This document shows positions 36,977 to 45,390 of a DNA stretch of 64,000 nucleotides, piece after piece. The notes beneath the pieces were generated by a model, which ran no database searches, was not told where the DNA came from, and was given only the letters and a program-made list of their open reading frames with translations. The first letter of the stretch is position 1; each line of letters begins with the position of its first letter. The stretch covers positions 124,001-188,000 of the forward strand of contig NZ_JANCLX010000001.1 of the NCBI RefSeq assembly GCF_024295805.1. The letters run 5' to 3'. The DNA comes from Streptomyces cucumeris (GTDB lineage Bacteria > Actinomycetota > Actinomycetes > Streptomycetales > Streptomycetaceae). The position numbers and the translations under genes were made by a program.

Positions 36977-37765
36977 ATGGCGTTCACCCGTGCCACCGGG
37001 AAACACCGCCGTCCCCGACGGTCCGTCCGCACCGGCGCGAACATCGCGGGAGTCACCACCGTCGCCTCCGGTGTGGTCGCCGGTATCGCCGGTCCCGCCC
37101 TCGCCGCCGAGCAGGCCCCCGCTCCCGCGCAGACGGGGCTGCAGCAGGCGATCGTGATCGACGACAGTCTGGCCGACCAGATCCAGGCCCAGGCGCAGTC
37201 CCAGGAGACCGCCGCCGCGGAGGCCGCGGCCAAGGCACGGGCCGAGACCATCGCCCGCCAGGAGGCGGCCAGGAAGGCCGAGGCGGCCGCGAAGAAGGCC
37301 AAGGCGGAGCGGGCGGCCAAGGAGCGCGCCGCGCGCGAGGCCGAGCGCAAGCGCCTCAACACCTTCGTCTCGCCGGTCTCCGGCTCCTATGTCTCCACCG
37401 CCTACCAGGCGTCCAGCGGTCTGTGGTCCTCCGGCAGCCACACCGGTATCGACTTCCACGCCGCCTCGGGCACCTCGGTGCACGCCGTCGGCTCCGGCGA
37501 GGTCGTCGAGGCGGGTTGGGGCGGCTCCTACGGCAACAACATCGTCATCAAGATGAAGGACGGCACGTACACCCAGTACGGCCACCTGTCCTCGCTCAAC
37601 GTCTCGGTCGGCCAGCAGGTCACCCCGGGGCAGCAGATCGGCCTGTCGGGCGCCACCGGCAACGTCACCGGCCCGCATCTGCACTTCGAGGCGCGCACCG
37701 GCGCCGACTACGGTTCGGACATCGACCCCGTGGCGTACCTGCGCTCGCACGGCGTCAACCTCTGA
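36977..37765 (+). CDS. Secreted M23 (LytM-type) peptidoglycan endopeptidase
   Basis: 262 residues from ATG 36977; a GTG at 36965 is almost equally well placed. The N-terminus is a signal peptide (basic GKHRRPRRSVRTG, hydrophobic IAGVTTVASGVVAGIAGPALA). An alanine/lysine/glutamate-rich coiled coil follows (about 70-130). The C-terminal M23 domain contains HTGIDFHAASGTSV and GPHLHFEARTG, providing the H-x3-D and H-x-H zinc ligands, plus NIVIKMKDGTYTQYGHLS. It cuts peptide cross-links of the cell wall. A c-di-AMP riboswitch precedes the gene and a terminator follows. Confidence 0.95.
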   Translation: MAFTRATGKHRRPRRSVRTGANIAGVTTVASGVVAGIAGPALAAEQAPAPAQTGLQQAIVIDDSLADQIQAQAQSQETAAAEAAAKARAETIARQEAARKAEAAAKKAKAERAAKERAAREAERKRLNTFVSPVSGSYVSTAYQASSGLWSSGSHTGIDFHAASGTSVHAVGSGEVVEAGWGGSYGNNIVIKMKDGTYTQYGHLSSLNVSVGQQVTPGQQIGLSGATGNVTGPHLHFEARTGADYGSDIDPVAYLRSHGVNL

Positions 37766-37809
37766 TCCACCGCACGGCACCCCGGGTGCCGCGCACACCA
37801 GCCTGTGGC

Positions 37810-37844
37810 CGAAGGCCCCGTCCGCCGAGCGGACGGGGCCTTCG
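37810..37844 (+). terminator. Terminator of the M23 gene
   Basis: A 15-bp perfect stem (CGAAGGCCCCGTCCG and complement) around loop CCGAG, 44 nt after the stop. Confidence 0.85.
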
Positions 37845-37993
37845 CCGTGGGGCGCCCCGGCTGACCAAAAATATCCATGAATTCCGGCCCGCCATCGGAA
37901 ATTCCCTCGGTTTGGAATAGAGTTGTCGAACACCCGTCAGCCGGGTGCGTTTCGCTGGGATTAAGGCGGAGGTTCGACAGTGCGGGACCGGAA

Positions 37994-38764
37994 ATGAACG
38001 GGGATGCCACCGCGATCCCAAGTGGTCGGCGGATTTCGGCGCACGCGGTGTGCACGGCCATTCGCGAGGACATCGTCTCCGGTGCCCATCCGCCCGGCAG
38101 CAGGCTCACCGAGGAACTGCTCGCGCGCCGCTACGGCGTCTCGCGGGTGCCCGTCCGGGAAGCCCTGCGCACCCTGGAGTCCGAGGGGTTCGTGACCACC
38201 CGGCGCCATGCGGGCGCCTGTGTCGCCCAGCCGTCCGAGCGGGAGGCCGCCGATCTCCTCGACATCCGCGGGCTGCTGGAGCCGCTGGGCGCCGCCCGCG
38301 CCGCGCAGCGCCGCACCGAGGCGCATCTGAAGGTGCTGCGCGGTCTGGTGCGGCTCGGCCAGGAGCGGGCCCGCCGCGGCAGCCTGGGCGAACTCGCCCC
38401 GCTGGGCGACTGGTTCCACGAGACACTGGCCCAGGCGTCGGGCAGTCCGAGTCTGGCCGGGCTGCTGGTCCAGGTCCGGCGCAAGATCGCCTGGGTCTAC
38501 GCGGACGGTCCCGCGCGCTGGTCGGACCAGCCGTCGCGGCGGACCGCGCCGGGCGCCGGCGCCTGGCCGGACCCCGCGGCGCGGGCGGTGGAGTCCTGGG
38601 CGGAGCACGGCGCGCTGGTGGACGCGGTCGCGCGCGGCGACGCCGACCGCGCCCGGACGCTGGCCGCCGCGCACACCGAGCGCTCGCTCTCCGCGTACCG
38701 GCGCCGTCCGGCGCAGGTGAGAACTTCGAAACACTCCGTCAACACGGCGAGCGGCCGGAATTAA
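37994..38764 (+). CDS. GntR family transcriptional regulator (FadR/FCD type)
   Basis: 256 residues from ATG 37994. The GntR winged helix is clear: IREDIVSGAHPPGSRLTEELLARRYGVSRVPVREALRTLESEGFV. An FCD domain follows (DLLDIRGLLEPLGAARAAQ, WFHETLAQASGSPSLAGLL, AVARGDADRARTLAAAHTERSL). The frame is open further upstream but codon bias begins here. No adjacent catabolic operon indicates its ligand, so the regulon is unknown. It converges with HPr across a terminator. Confidence 0.9.
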   Translation: MNGDATAIPSGRRISAHAVCTAIREDIVSGAHPPGSRLTEELLARRYGVSRVPVREALRTLESEGFVTTRRHAGACVAQPSEREAADLLDIRGLLEPLGAARAAQRRTEAHLKVLRGLVRLGQERARRGSLGELAPLGDWFHETLAQASGSPSLAGLLVQVRRKIAWVYADGPARWSDQPSRRTAPGAGAWPDPAARAVESWAEHGALVDAVARGDADRARTLAAAHTERSLSAYRRRPAQVRTSKHSVNTASGRN

Positions 38765-38860
38765 CACGGCCCCCGTATACAGGTTTTCTCACCGTTTTCT
38801 GACCACTTTTCTGATCGCTTTTCCGGCCGTGTATTTCCGGGACGTGGGAAATCGGAAACG

Positions 38861-38899
38861 ACAGGGCCGCGATGACCGTAATGGTCACCGCGGCCCTGT
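38861..38899. terminator. Hairpin between gntR-type gene and ptsH
   Basis: An 11-bp stem (ACAGGGCCGCG and complement), one mismatch, then 5 more pairs (TGACC/GGTCA) around loop GTAAT. It lies between the convergent genes and could terminate both. Confidence 0.75.
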
Positions 38900-38957
38900 G
38901 GGCGTAGAAAAGGCCCGGCGGATCGCCGGAGCCGGATCGCCGGAGTCGCCGGACGGG

Positions 38958-39248
38958 TCAGACGGTCTCCGGAAGCTCCTCCAGACCCTCCGCCACCAGC
39001 TTGGCCAGACGGTCGAGGGCGACCTCCGCGACCTCGGCGTCATCCGTGTTGGTGGCCAGGACGACCTCCTCGCCGCCCTGCGCGCCCAGGCCGAGCACGG
39101 CCAGCATGGAAGCGGCGTTGACCGGGGTGCCGTCGCCCTTGGCGATCGTGATGGGGACGCCCGCGGCGGTGGCCGCCCGGACGAAGATCGACGCAGGGCG
39201 GGCGTGCAGGCCCTCGGCCCAGCCGATGGTGACGCGGCGCTCAGCCAT
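38958..39248 (-). CDS. ptsH: PTS phosphocarrier protein HPr
   Basis: 96 residues. HPr passes phosphate from enzyme I to the sugar-specific IIA domains. The active-site motif GLHARPASIFV holds the phospho-accepting His near residue 16. The region where low-GC HPr proteins carry Ser46 reads NAASMLAVLGLGAQGGEEV, with a serine present, although actinobacterial HPr is not usually regulated there. ATG 39248 has AAGGG upstream. A DasR-type operator lies 29 nt upstream of the start, linking expression to N-acetylglucosamine status. Confidence 0.96.
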   Translation of the reverse strand: MAERRVTIGWAEGLHARPASIFVRAATAAGVPITIAKGDGTPVNAASMLAVLGLGAQGGEEVVLATNTDDAEVAEVALDRLAKLVAEGLEELPETV

Positions 39249-39276
39249 GGTGTTGCCCTTCAGATGTGGCGGGTGC

Positions 39277-39292
39277 TGTTGTCTAGACCAAA
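39277..39292 (-). promoter_or_regulatory. dre-like operator (DasR)
   Basis: The 16-mer TGTTGTCTAGACCAAA matches 12 of 16 positions of the DasR responsive element consensus A(G/C)TGGTCTAGACCA(G/C)T, including the invariant core GTCTAGACCA. DasR control of ptsH in streptomycetes is established. The site is 29 nt upstream of the ptsH start codon. Confidence 0.85.
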
Positions 39293-39482
39293 ATCATACG
39301 GTGTCCGGGTTCACCCGAACGATGTCCGAGTGGGTCCGGCCATGCCCGGACCGATCCGATACGGACCTTCCCCCGACACCCGGCCCCCACGCAAGGGCGT
39401 CCACCATTCGGACCCGCCCACCAATCCGGACGGGACCGTTCGGACCTGCTCCCGACGGCCTCCCGGCCCGTACGCTTGCCCC

Positions 39483-42332
39483 ATGCCGACGCCGCCGGAC
39501 CAGCACGCCTACCCGACCCACTGGGAGGCCGACGTGGTGCTCCGGGACGGTGGCACCGCCCAGATCCGCCCCATCACCGCCGATGACGCGCAGCGGCTGG
39601 TCAGCTTCTATGAGCATGTCTCCGACGAGTCGAAGTACTACCGCTTCTTCGCCCCCTATCCGCGTCTGTCCGACCGCGATGTCCACCGCTTCACGCACCA
39701 TGACTACGTCGACCGTGTGGGTCTCGCGGCCATCGTGGGGGGCGAGTTCATCGCCACCGTGCGCTACGACCGCATCGACGACCGGGGCCGGTCGGCCAGC
39801 GCGCCCGCCGACGAGGCCGAGGTCGCCTTCCTGGTCCAGGACGCCCATCAGGGCCGGGGCGTCGCCTCCGCCCTCCTGGAGCACATCGCCGCGGTCGCGC
39901 GCGAACGCGGCATCCGCCGCTTCGCCGCCGAGGTACTGCCCGCCAACACCAAGATGATCAAGGTGTTCACGGATGCGGGCTACACCCAGCAGCGCAGCTT
40001 CGAGGACGGTGTCGTCCGCCTCGAGTTCGACCTCGAACCCACCGACCGCTCGCTGGCCGTGATGCGCGCCCGCGAGCAGCGGGCCGAGGCCCGCTCCGTA
40101 CAGCGGCTGCTCGCCCCCGGCTCCGTCGCCGTCATCGGCACCGGCCGCGCTCCCGGCGGGGTCGGCCGCACCGTGCTGCGCAACCTCCTCTACGGGGGCT
40201 TCACCGGGCAGCTCCACGCCGTGAACCGGGCCTTCCCCGAAGGCGGCGGGCCGCTCGACCCCGAGGGCGTTCCCGGCCACCGCTCGCTGCGTGACATCGA
40301 CGGCCCGGTGGACCTCGCCGTCGTCGCCGTCCCCGCCGCCCAGGTGCCCTCCGTGGTGGCCGACTGCGGTGAGCACGGCGTGCAGGGCCTGGTCGTCCTC
40401 TCCGCCGGATACGCCGAGAGCGGGGCCGAGGGCCGGGCCCGCCAGCGCGACCTGCTCCGCCAGGCGCGCGGCTACGGTATGCGCGTCATCGGCCCCAACG
40501 CCTTCGGCGTCATCAACACCGCCGACGGGGTGCGGCTGAACGCCTCGCTCTCCCCGCAACTGCCCATCCCCGGGCGGCTCGGTCTTTTCACCCAGTCCGG
40601 TGCGATCGGTATCGCGCTGCTGGCCGGGCTGCACCGGCGCGGTGCGGGGCTGTCCGGACTGCCCGGGATCGCCGGGATATCGACCTTCGTCTCCGCGGGC
40701 AACCGCGCCGATGTCTCGGGCAACGACCTCCTCCAGTACTGGTACGACGACCCGCAGACCGACGTGGCCCTGATGTACCTGGAGTCCATCGGCAACCCGC
40801 GGAAGTTCACCCGGCTCGCCAAGCGCACCGCCGCCGTCAAACCGGTGGTGGTGGTCAAGGGCGCCCGGCACAGCGGCAGCGCCCCCACCGGCCACGCCGT
40901 GCCCACCACCCGGATCCCCGATGCCACCGTCTCCGCCCTGCTGCGGCAGGCGGGCGTCATCCGTGTCGACACCGTGACCGAACTCGCCGATGTGGGTGTC
41001 CTGCTGGCCTCCCAGCCGCTTCCGGCCGGGCCGCGCGTCGCCATCCTCGGCAACTCCGAGTCCCTGGGGCTGCTCACCTACGACGCCTGTCTCACCGAGG
41101 GGCTGCGCCCGCTGCCGCCCCGCGATCTGACCACCGCCGCCGAGCCCGGCGACTTCCGCGCGGCCCTCACCGAGGCGCTCGCCGACGACGGGTGCGACGC
41201 GGTCGTCGTCACCGCCATCCCCTGGGTCGGTGACACCTGCGCCGCCGATCTCGCCGCCGCGGTGCGCGAGGCGGCCGACGCGGCCCCCGTGCCCGGCGGT
41301 GCCAAGCCCGTGGCCGTCGTCCACCTGGAGATCCCCGATCTGGTGGAGGCCCTGGCCGGGATCCGCGACGGGGACGACACCCCGCGGACCCGGCGGATCC
41401 CCGCCTACCCCGCGGCCGAGCGGGCGGTCCGCGCCCTCGCCGAGGCCGTGCGGTACGCGCACTGGCGCGAGGAGTCCGCCGAACCCGGAAGGGTGCCGGA
41501 GTACGACGACATCGACGAGTCCGGGGCGGCGGCCGATATCGAGGTCCTGCTCGCACCGGGCGACGGCGCCCTCGCCGCCGGTGTCCCGGCCGACGGCGGT
41601 CCACACCCCGGCGCCCCGCTGCCGGACGACCCCGCCACCGTGACCGGTGTCGAGCTCTCCGCCGCCGACACCCAGCGGCTGCTGGCCCGCTACGGGGTCA
41701 GTGTGCTGCCCGCCCTGCCCGCGCCCGGCCCCGACGCCGCCGTCCGGGCCGCCGGGCGGCTCGGCTTCCCGGTGGCCCTCAAGCCCACCGCACCCCATCT
41801 GCGCCACCGCACCGATCTGGGCGGGGTGCGGCTCGACCTCGGCGGCGAGGCGGAACTGCGCCGCGCCTACGCCGAGTTGACCGACTACCTCGGCCCGCCC
41901 GAGGAGCTGGGTCTTGTCGTCCAGCGGATGGCGCCGCGCGGGGTCGACACCGTGGTCCGCGCCGCGATCGACCCGGCGGCCGGGGCGGTGCTCTCCTTCG
42001 GCCTCGCCGGTGCCCCCTCCGAACTGCTCGGTGACACCGCCCACCGGCTCGTCCCGGCCACCGACCGGGACGCCGCCGAACTCATCCGGTCCATCCGGAC
42101 CGCTCCCCTCCTCTTCGGCTGGCGCGGCTCCAAGCCCGTCGACACCGCGGCCCTGGAGGAGCTGCTGCTCCGGGTGTCCCGTCTGGTCGACGACCATCCC
42201 GAGATGGTCGCGGTCGATCTCGAACCGGTCGTGGTCGCTCAGCGCGGTCTGTCGGTGCTCGGGGCCTCCGCCCGGCTCGCCCCGCCGCCCGTCCGCACCG
42301 ACCTCGGCCCCCGCCACCTGCCCGCCTACTGA
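39483..42332 (+). CDS. Protein lysine acetyltransferase with N-terminal GNAT and acyl-CoA-synthetase (NDP-forming)-like domains
   Basis: 949 residues from ATG 39483. Residues about 20-195 are a GNAT domain (IRPITADDAQRLVSFYEHVS; acetyl-CoA motif VQDAHQGRGVASALLEHI). The rest resembles ADP-forming acyl-CoA synthetase: a CoA-binding domain (LLAPGSVAVIGTGRAPGGVGRTVLRNLL), succinyl-CoA-synthetase-like flavodoxin domains (FTQSGAIGIALL), and a C-terminal ATP-grasp (YGVSVLPALPAPGPDAAVRAAGRLGFPVALKPTAPHLRHRTDLGG). Where active synthetases have SHTGxLAG the sequence is PTGHAVPTT, so the catalytic phospho-His appears lost. GNAT-first order matches SlPatA of S. lividans, which acetylates acyl-CoA synthetases; E. 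coli PatZ has the reverse order. CobB-reversible control of acetate metabolism is the likely role. Confidence 0.92.
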   Translation: MPTPPDQHAYPTHWEADVVLRDGGTAQIRPITADDAQRLVSFYEHVSDESKYYRFFAPYPRLSDRDVHRFTHHDYVDRVGLAAIVGGEFIATVRYDRIDDRGRSASAPADEAEVAFLVQDAHQGRGVASALLEHIAAVARERGIRRFAAEVLPANTKMIKVFTDAGYTQQRSFEDGVVRLEFDLEPTDRSLAVMRAREQRAEARSVQRLLAPGSVAVIGTGRAPGGVGRTVLRNLLYGGFTGQLHAVNRAFPEGGGPLDPEGVPGHRSLRDIDGPVDLAVVAVPAAQVPSVVADCGEHGVQGLVVLSAGYAESGAEGRARQRDLLRQARGYGMRVIGPNAFGVINTADGVRLNASLSPQLPIPGRLGLFTQSGAIGIALLAGLHRRGAGLSGLPGIAGISTFVSAGNRADVSGNDLLQYWYDDPQTDVALMYLESIGNPRKFTRLAKRTAAVKPVVVVKGARHSGSAPTGHAVPTTRIPDATVSALLRQAGVIRVDTVTELADVGVLLASQPLPAGPRVAILGNSESLGLLTYDACLTEGLRPLPPRDLTTAAEPGDFRAALTEALADDGCDAVVVTAIPWVGDTCAADLAAAVREAADAAPVPGGAKPVAVVHLEIPDLVEALAGIRDGDDTPRTRRIPAYPAAERAVRALAEAVRYAHWREESAEPGRVPEYDDIDESGAAADIEVLLAPGDGALAAGVPADGGPHPGAPLPDDPATVTGVELSAADTQRLLARYGVSVLPALPAPGPDAAVRAAGRLGFPVALKPTAPHLRHRTDLGGVRLDLGGEAELRRAYAELTDYLGPPEELGLVVQRMAPRGVDTVVRAAIDPAAGAVLSFGLAGAPSELLGDTAHRLVPATDRDAAELIRSIRTAPLLFGWRGSKPVDTAALEELLLRVSRLVDDHPEMVAVDLEPVVVAQRGLSVLGASARLAPPPVRTDLGPRHLPAY

Positions 42333-42352
42333 CCGCGGAGGAGGTACCGACG

Positions 42353-42709
42353 GTGGACAGCGCGCCCCCGTACCCGGCGCTCCGGCTGCCGGAGGGCTCC
42401 TGGTGGGACTGGGACGTCCTCGGCTGGGACCCCGGCGCCTTCCGGCTGGCCGCGGGGTACGACCTCACCTACCACCACGGCTTGGAGCTCGTCTTCGGCG
42501 ATCCGGTCTTCGTCAACTGCCCCGCGGCCTTCCACGATCCGGTCTTCCGGGCGCCGACCGCCGAGGAGGTGGCGACGGTCGTCCGCCGGCTCGGCGAACG
42601 GCCGACCGTACTGGCCGCCTTCGAGGCGGACGCGGACGGTACGGAGCCGGTCTCCTGCCTCATCGCCGCGGGACGGCTGGAGATCGTGCACGGGCACGCC
42701 CCGCGGTAA
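42353..42709 (+). CDS. Small conserved hypothetical protein
   Basis: 118 residues from a GTG with GGAGG 8 nt upstream, 20 nt after the acetyltransferase stop, so probably co-transcribed. It is acidic and Trp/Phe-rich (EGSWWDWDVLGWDPGAFRLAAGYDLTYHHGLELVFGDPVFVNCP), with a predicted alpha/beta fold and a Cys near residue 57. No family is recognised. Its position suggests an accessory role, but nothing in the sequence proves it. Confidence 0.72.
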   Translation: MDSAPPYPALRLPEGSWWDWDVLGWDPGAFRLAAGYDLTYHHGLELVFGDPVFVNCPAAFHDPVFRAPTAEEVATVVRRLGERPTVLAAFEADADGTEPVSCLIAAGRLEIVHGHAPR

Positions 42710-42756
42710 CCGGCCGTCCGCCTTCTCGCCCGGGCGGACCGGCCGCACCCACGGAC

Positions 42757-42762
42757 TAGGAT
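42757..42762 (+). promoter_or_regulatory. -10 element of a leaderless promoter
   Basis: TAGGAT (consensus TANNNT) ends 7 nt before ATG 42770, and there is no Shine-Dalgarno sequence. Transcription would start at or near the initiating A. Confidence 0.5.
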
Positions 42763-42769
42763 GGTGCAC

Positions 42770-43366
42770 ATGGCGAAGACCGGTACGACGACCCAGGGGC
42801 TGCGCGCGGCGATCGAGCGCAGCGGCTATTACCCGGCACTCGTGGCCGAGGCGGTGGAGGCCGCCGTGGGCGGGGAACCGATCGTGTCATACCTCGTCCA
42901 CCAGGAGACGACCTTCGACGCCAACGAGGTCCGCCGCCATGTCACGGTCCTCGTCCTCACCCGCAACCGCTTCATCGTCAGCCACACCGATGAGCAGGCC
43001 GCCGACGGCACCTCGCCGTCGCCGTACGCCACCACCTCCACCGAGTCGGTGAAGCTCCAGCGGATCTCCTCGGTCGTGGTCAGCCGGGTCGTCGCCAACC
43101 CCGAGTCGTACACCCCGGGCACCCTGCCGCGGGAGGTCGTGCTGACGATCGGATGGGGCGCGGTCAACCGGCTGGACCTGGAGCCCGCCGCATGCGGCGA
43201 CCCCAACTGCGAGGCGGACCACGGCTACACGGGCTCCTCCACCGCCGACGACCTGAGCCTGCGGGTCAGTGAGGCGGGTGACGGCCCCGACAGCGTCCGC
43301 CAGACCCTCGCCTTCGCCCAGGCGCTCTCGGAGGCCACCGCGGCCACGCCGGACTCCGGCCGCTGA
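42770..43366 (+). CDS. DUF5998 family protein
   Basis: 198 residues from ATG 42770 (another in-frame ATG at 42761 overlaps the -10 hexamer). It opens MAKTGTTTQGLRAAIERSGYYPALVAEAVEAAVGGEPIVSYLVHQETTFDANEVRRHVTVLVLT-like, matching the actinobacterial DUF5998 family. A CGDPNCEADHGYTG motif near residue 145 might bind metal. The family has no known function. It shares one base with the next start (TGATG), so it is coupled to the phosphatase-superfamily gene. Confidence 0.85.
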   Translation: MAKTGTTTQGLRAAIERSGYYPALVAEAVEAAVGGEPIVSYLVHQETTFDANEVRRHVTVLVLTRNRFIVSHTDEQAADGTSPSPYATTSTESVKLQRISSVVVSRVVANPESYTPGTLPREVVLTIGWGAVNRLDLEPAACGDPNCEADHGYTGSSTADDLSLRVSEAGDGPDSVRQTLAFAQALSEATAATPDSGR

Positions 43367-44589
43367 TGTCCGGTTCCGCCCCCGGCCCCGTCACCCCGGC
43401 CGGCTCCGCCTGGCCCGAGCCCGAAGTGCTGGATCCGCGTGCCGCGCCGCTGCCCCGGTACGGCTCCGCGTCGCTGGCCGATCTGCTGCCCGCCGTCACC
43501 GCGGGGCAGGAGGTCCCGGGCATCACCTCCGGGCTCGCCCTCGCCCCCGCCGACCGGGTCTGCGTCTTCCTGATCGACGGCCTGGGCTGGGAGCTGCTGC
43601 GCGCCCATCCCGCCGAGGCGCCGTTCCTGACCACGCTGCTGTCCAGCTCGCTGAACGGCACCGGGGCACCGCTGACCGCGGGCTTCCCGTCCACCACCGC
43701 GACCTCGCTGGCCTCGGTCGGCACCGGGCTGCCGCCGGGCGCGCACGGGCTGCCCGGCTACACGGTGGCGGATCCCGCCACCGGCCATCTGATGAACCAG
43801 CTGCGCTGGCAGCCCTGGACGGATCCGCACATCTGGCAGCCGTACCCCACGGTCTTCCAGCGCGCGGACGCCGCGGGCGTGCACACCTGCCAGGTCTCCG
43901 CGCCGACCTTCGCGGAGACCCCGCTCACCAAGGTCGCGCTGAGCGGCGGCACCTTCCACGGCCGGCTCTCCGGCGAGGAGCGGATGGACTTCGCGGCCGA
44001 GCAGCTCGCCGCCGGGGACCGCTCGCTCGTCTACACGTACTACAGCGAAGTGGACGGCAAGGGGCATCGCTTCGGAGTGGACTCCCGGGAGTGGCGTGAC
44101 CAGCTGCGCTACGTGGACCGGCTCGCCCAGCGGCTGGCCGAACAACTCCCGCCGCGCGCCGCCCTCTACGTCACCGCCGACCACGGCATGATCGACATCC
44201 CCTTCGACCCGGAGTCGCGGATCGACTTCGACGAGGACTGGGAGCTGCGCGCCGGTGTCGCGCTCCTGGGCGGCGAGGGCCGCGCCCGGCATGTGTACGC
44301 GGTGCCCGGTGCCGCCGGTGACGTACTGGCCGTCTGGCGCGAGGTGCTGGGCGACCGGATGTGGGTGGCCGGGCGCGACGAGGCCATCGAGGCGGGCTGG
44401 TTCGGACGCCCCGGTGACGGGGTGGACGAGCGGGTCCACCGGCGGATCGGCGATGTGGTGGCGGCCGCCGCCGCGGACGTCGCGATCGTCGCCTCGGAGA
44501 CCGAGCCGAAGGAGTCCGCGATGGTGGGACTGCACGGTTCGATGACCCCCGTGGAGCAGTTGGTCCCGCTCCTCGAAGTACGCTCCTGA
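43366..44589 (+). CDS. Alkaline-phosphatase-superfamily (nucleotide pyrophosphatase/phosphodiesterase-like) enzyme
   Basis: 407 residues. The two-metal site is visible: VCVFLIDGLGWELL (Asp), the nucleophile Thr in AGFPSTTATSLASVGTG, YTYYSEVDGKGHRFG, VTADHGM (Asp-His), and a C-terminal LHGSMTP (His). This arrangement fits type I phosphodiesterase/nucleotide pyrophosphatases. There is no signal peptide, so a cytoplasmic role is expected. The substrate is unknown. It is translationally coupled to DUF5998 and lies 43 nt before thymidine kinase, suggesting a nucleotide-related cluster. Confidence 0.9.
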   Translation: MSGSAPGPVTPAGSAWPEPEVLDPRAAPLPRYGSASLADLLPAVTAGQEVPGITSGLALAPADRVCVFLIDGLGWELLRAHPAEAPFLTTLLSSSLNGTGAPLTAGFPSTTATSLASVGTGLPPGAHGLPGYTVADPATGHLMNQLRWQPWTDPHIWQPYPTVFQRADAAGVHTCQVSAPTFAETPLTKVALSGGTFHGRLSGEERMDFAAEQLAAGDRSLVYTYYSEVDGKGHRFGVDSREWRDQLRYVDRLAQRLAEQLPPRAALYVTADHGMIDIPFDPESRIDFDEDWELRAGVALLGGEGRARHVYAVPGAAGDVLAVWREVLGDRMWVAGRDEAIEAGWFGRPGDGVDERVHRRIGDVVAAAAADVAIVASETEPKESAMVGLHGSMTPVEQLVPLLEVRS

Positions 44590-44632
44590 AGCGCGTTCCG
44601 TCATCCGCCGTACGAAAGGCTCTGCCACCCTC

Positions 44633-45361
44633 ATGCCCGAGCTGGTGTTCTTCTCCGGAACCATGGACTGCGGAAAGAGCACCCTCGCTCTGCAGATCGA
44701 GCACAACCGCTCGGCGCGCGGACTGCAAGGGATGATCTACACCCGGGACGACCGTGCGGGCGAGGGCAAGCTCTCCTCGCGGCTCGGCCTGGTCACCGAG
44801 GCGGTCGAGGCCGCCACGGACCTGGACTTCTACGCACATGTGGTGGGAGTGCTGACGGCCGGGGGCCGCGCCGACTACGTCATCGTGGACGAGGCGCAGT
44901 TCCTCGCCCCGGCGCAGATCGACCAACTCGCCCGGATCGTCGACGACCTGGGCGTGGACGTCTTCGCCTTCGGTATCACCACCGACTTCCGCAGCAAGCT
45001 CTTCCCCGGTTCGCAGCGGCTGGTGGAACTCGCCGACCGGGTGCAGGTGTTGCAGGTCGAGGCGTTGTGCTGGTGCGGGGCGCGGGCGACGCACAACGCC
45101 CGTACCGTCGGCGGCCGGATGGTCGTCGAGGGTGCGCAGGTCGTCGTGGGGGACGTCAACCAGCCCGAGGGCGCCATCGGTTACGAGGTGCTGTGCCGCC
45201 GCCACCACCGGCGCCGGATGACGGCCGCCACCGCCCACGCCGCGACCCTGTCACCGGACGTACTGCCGGTCGACGCGCCCTCCGGAGCGCGCGGCGCCGG
45301 TGCGGAGGCGGGATCCGCCGCGCCGCGGCGGCAGCACGACACGGCGCACACCTCCGCCTGA
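44633..45361 (+). CDS. tdk: Thymidine kinase
   Basis: 242 residues. The P-loop FFSGTMDCGKSTLALQ lies at the N-terminus, and the magnesium-binding IVDEAQFLAPAQIDQL in the middle. The lasso/zinc site has paired ligands in ALCWCGARATHNAR and VLCRRHHRRR. Type II thymidine kinases phosphorylate thymidine in the salvage pathway. The last 45 residues form a non-conserved Ala-rich tail. It follows the phosphodiesterase-like gene by 43 nt. Confidence 0.95.
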   Translation: MPELVFFSGTMDCGKSTLALQIEHNRSARGLQGMIYTRDDRAGEGKLSSRLGLVTEAVEAATDLDFYAHVVGVLTAGGRADYVIVDEAQFLAPAQIDQLARIVDDLGVDVFAFGITTDFRSKLFPGSQRLVELADRVQVLQVEALCWCGARATHNARTVGGRMVVEGAQVVVGDVNQPEGAIGYEVLCRRHHRRRMTAATAHAATLSPDVLPVDAPSGARGAGAEAGSAAPRRQHDTAHTSA

Positions 45362-45390
45362 GGCCCCGGGCGATGGCGGCCGTCGTACCG

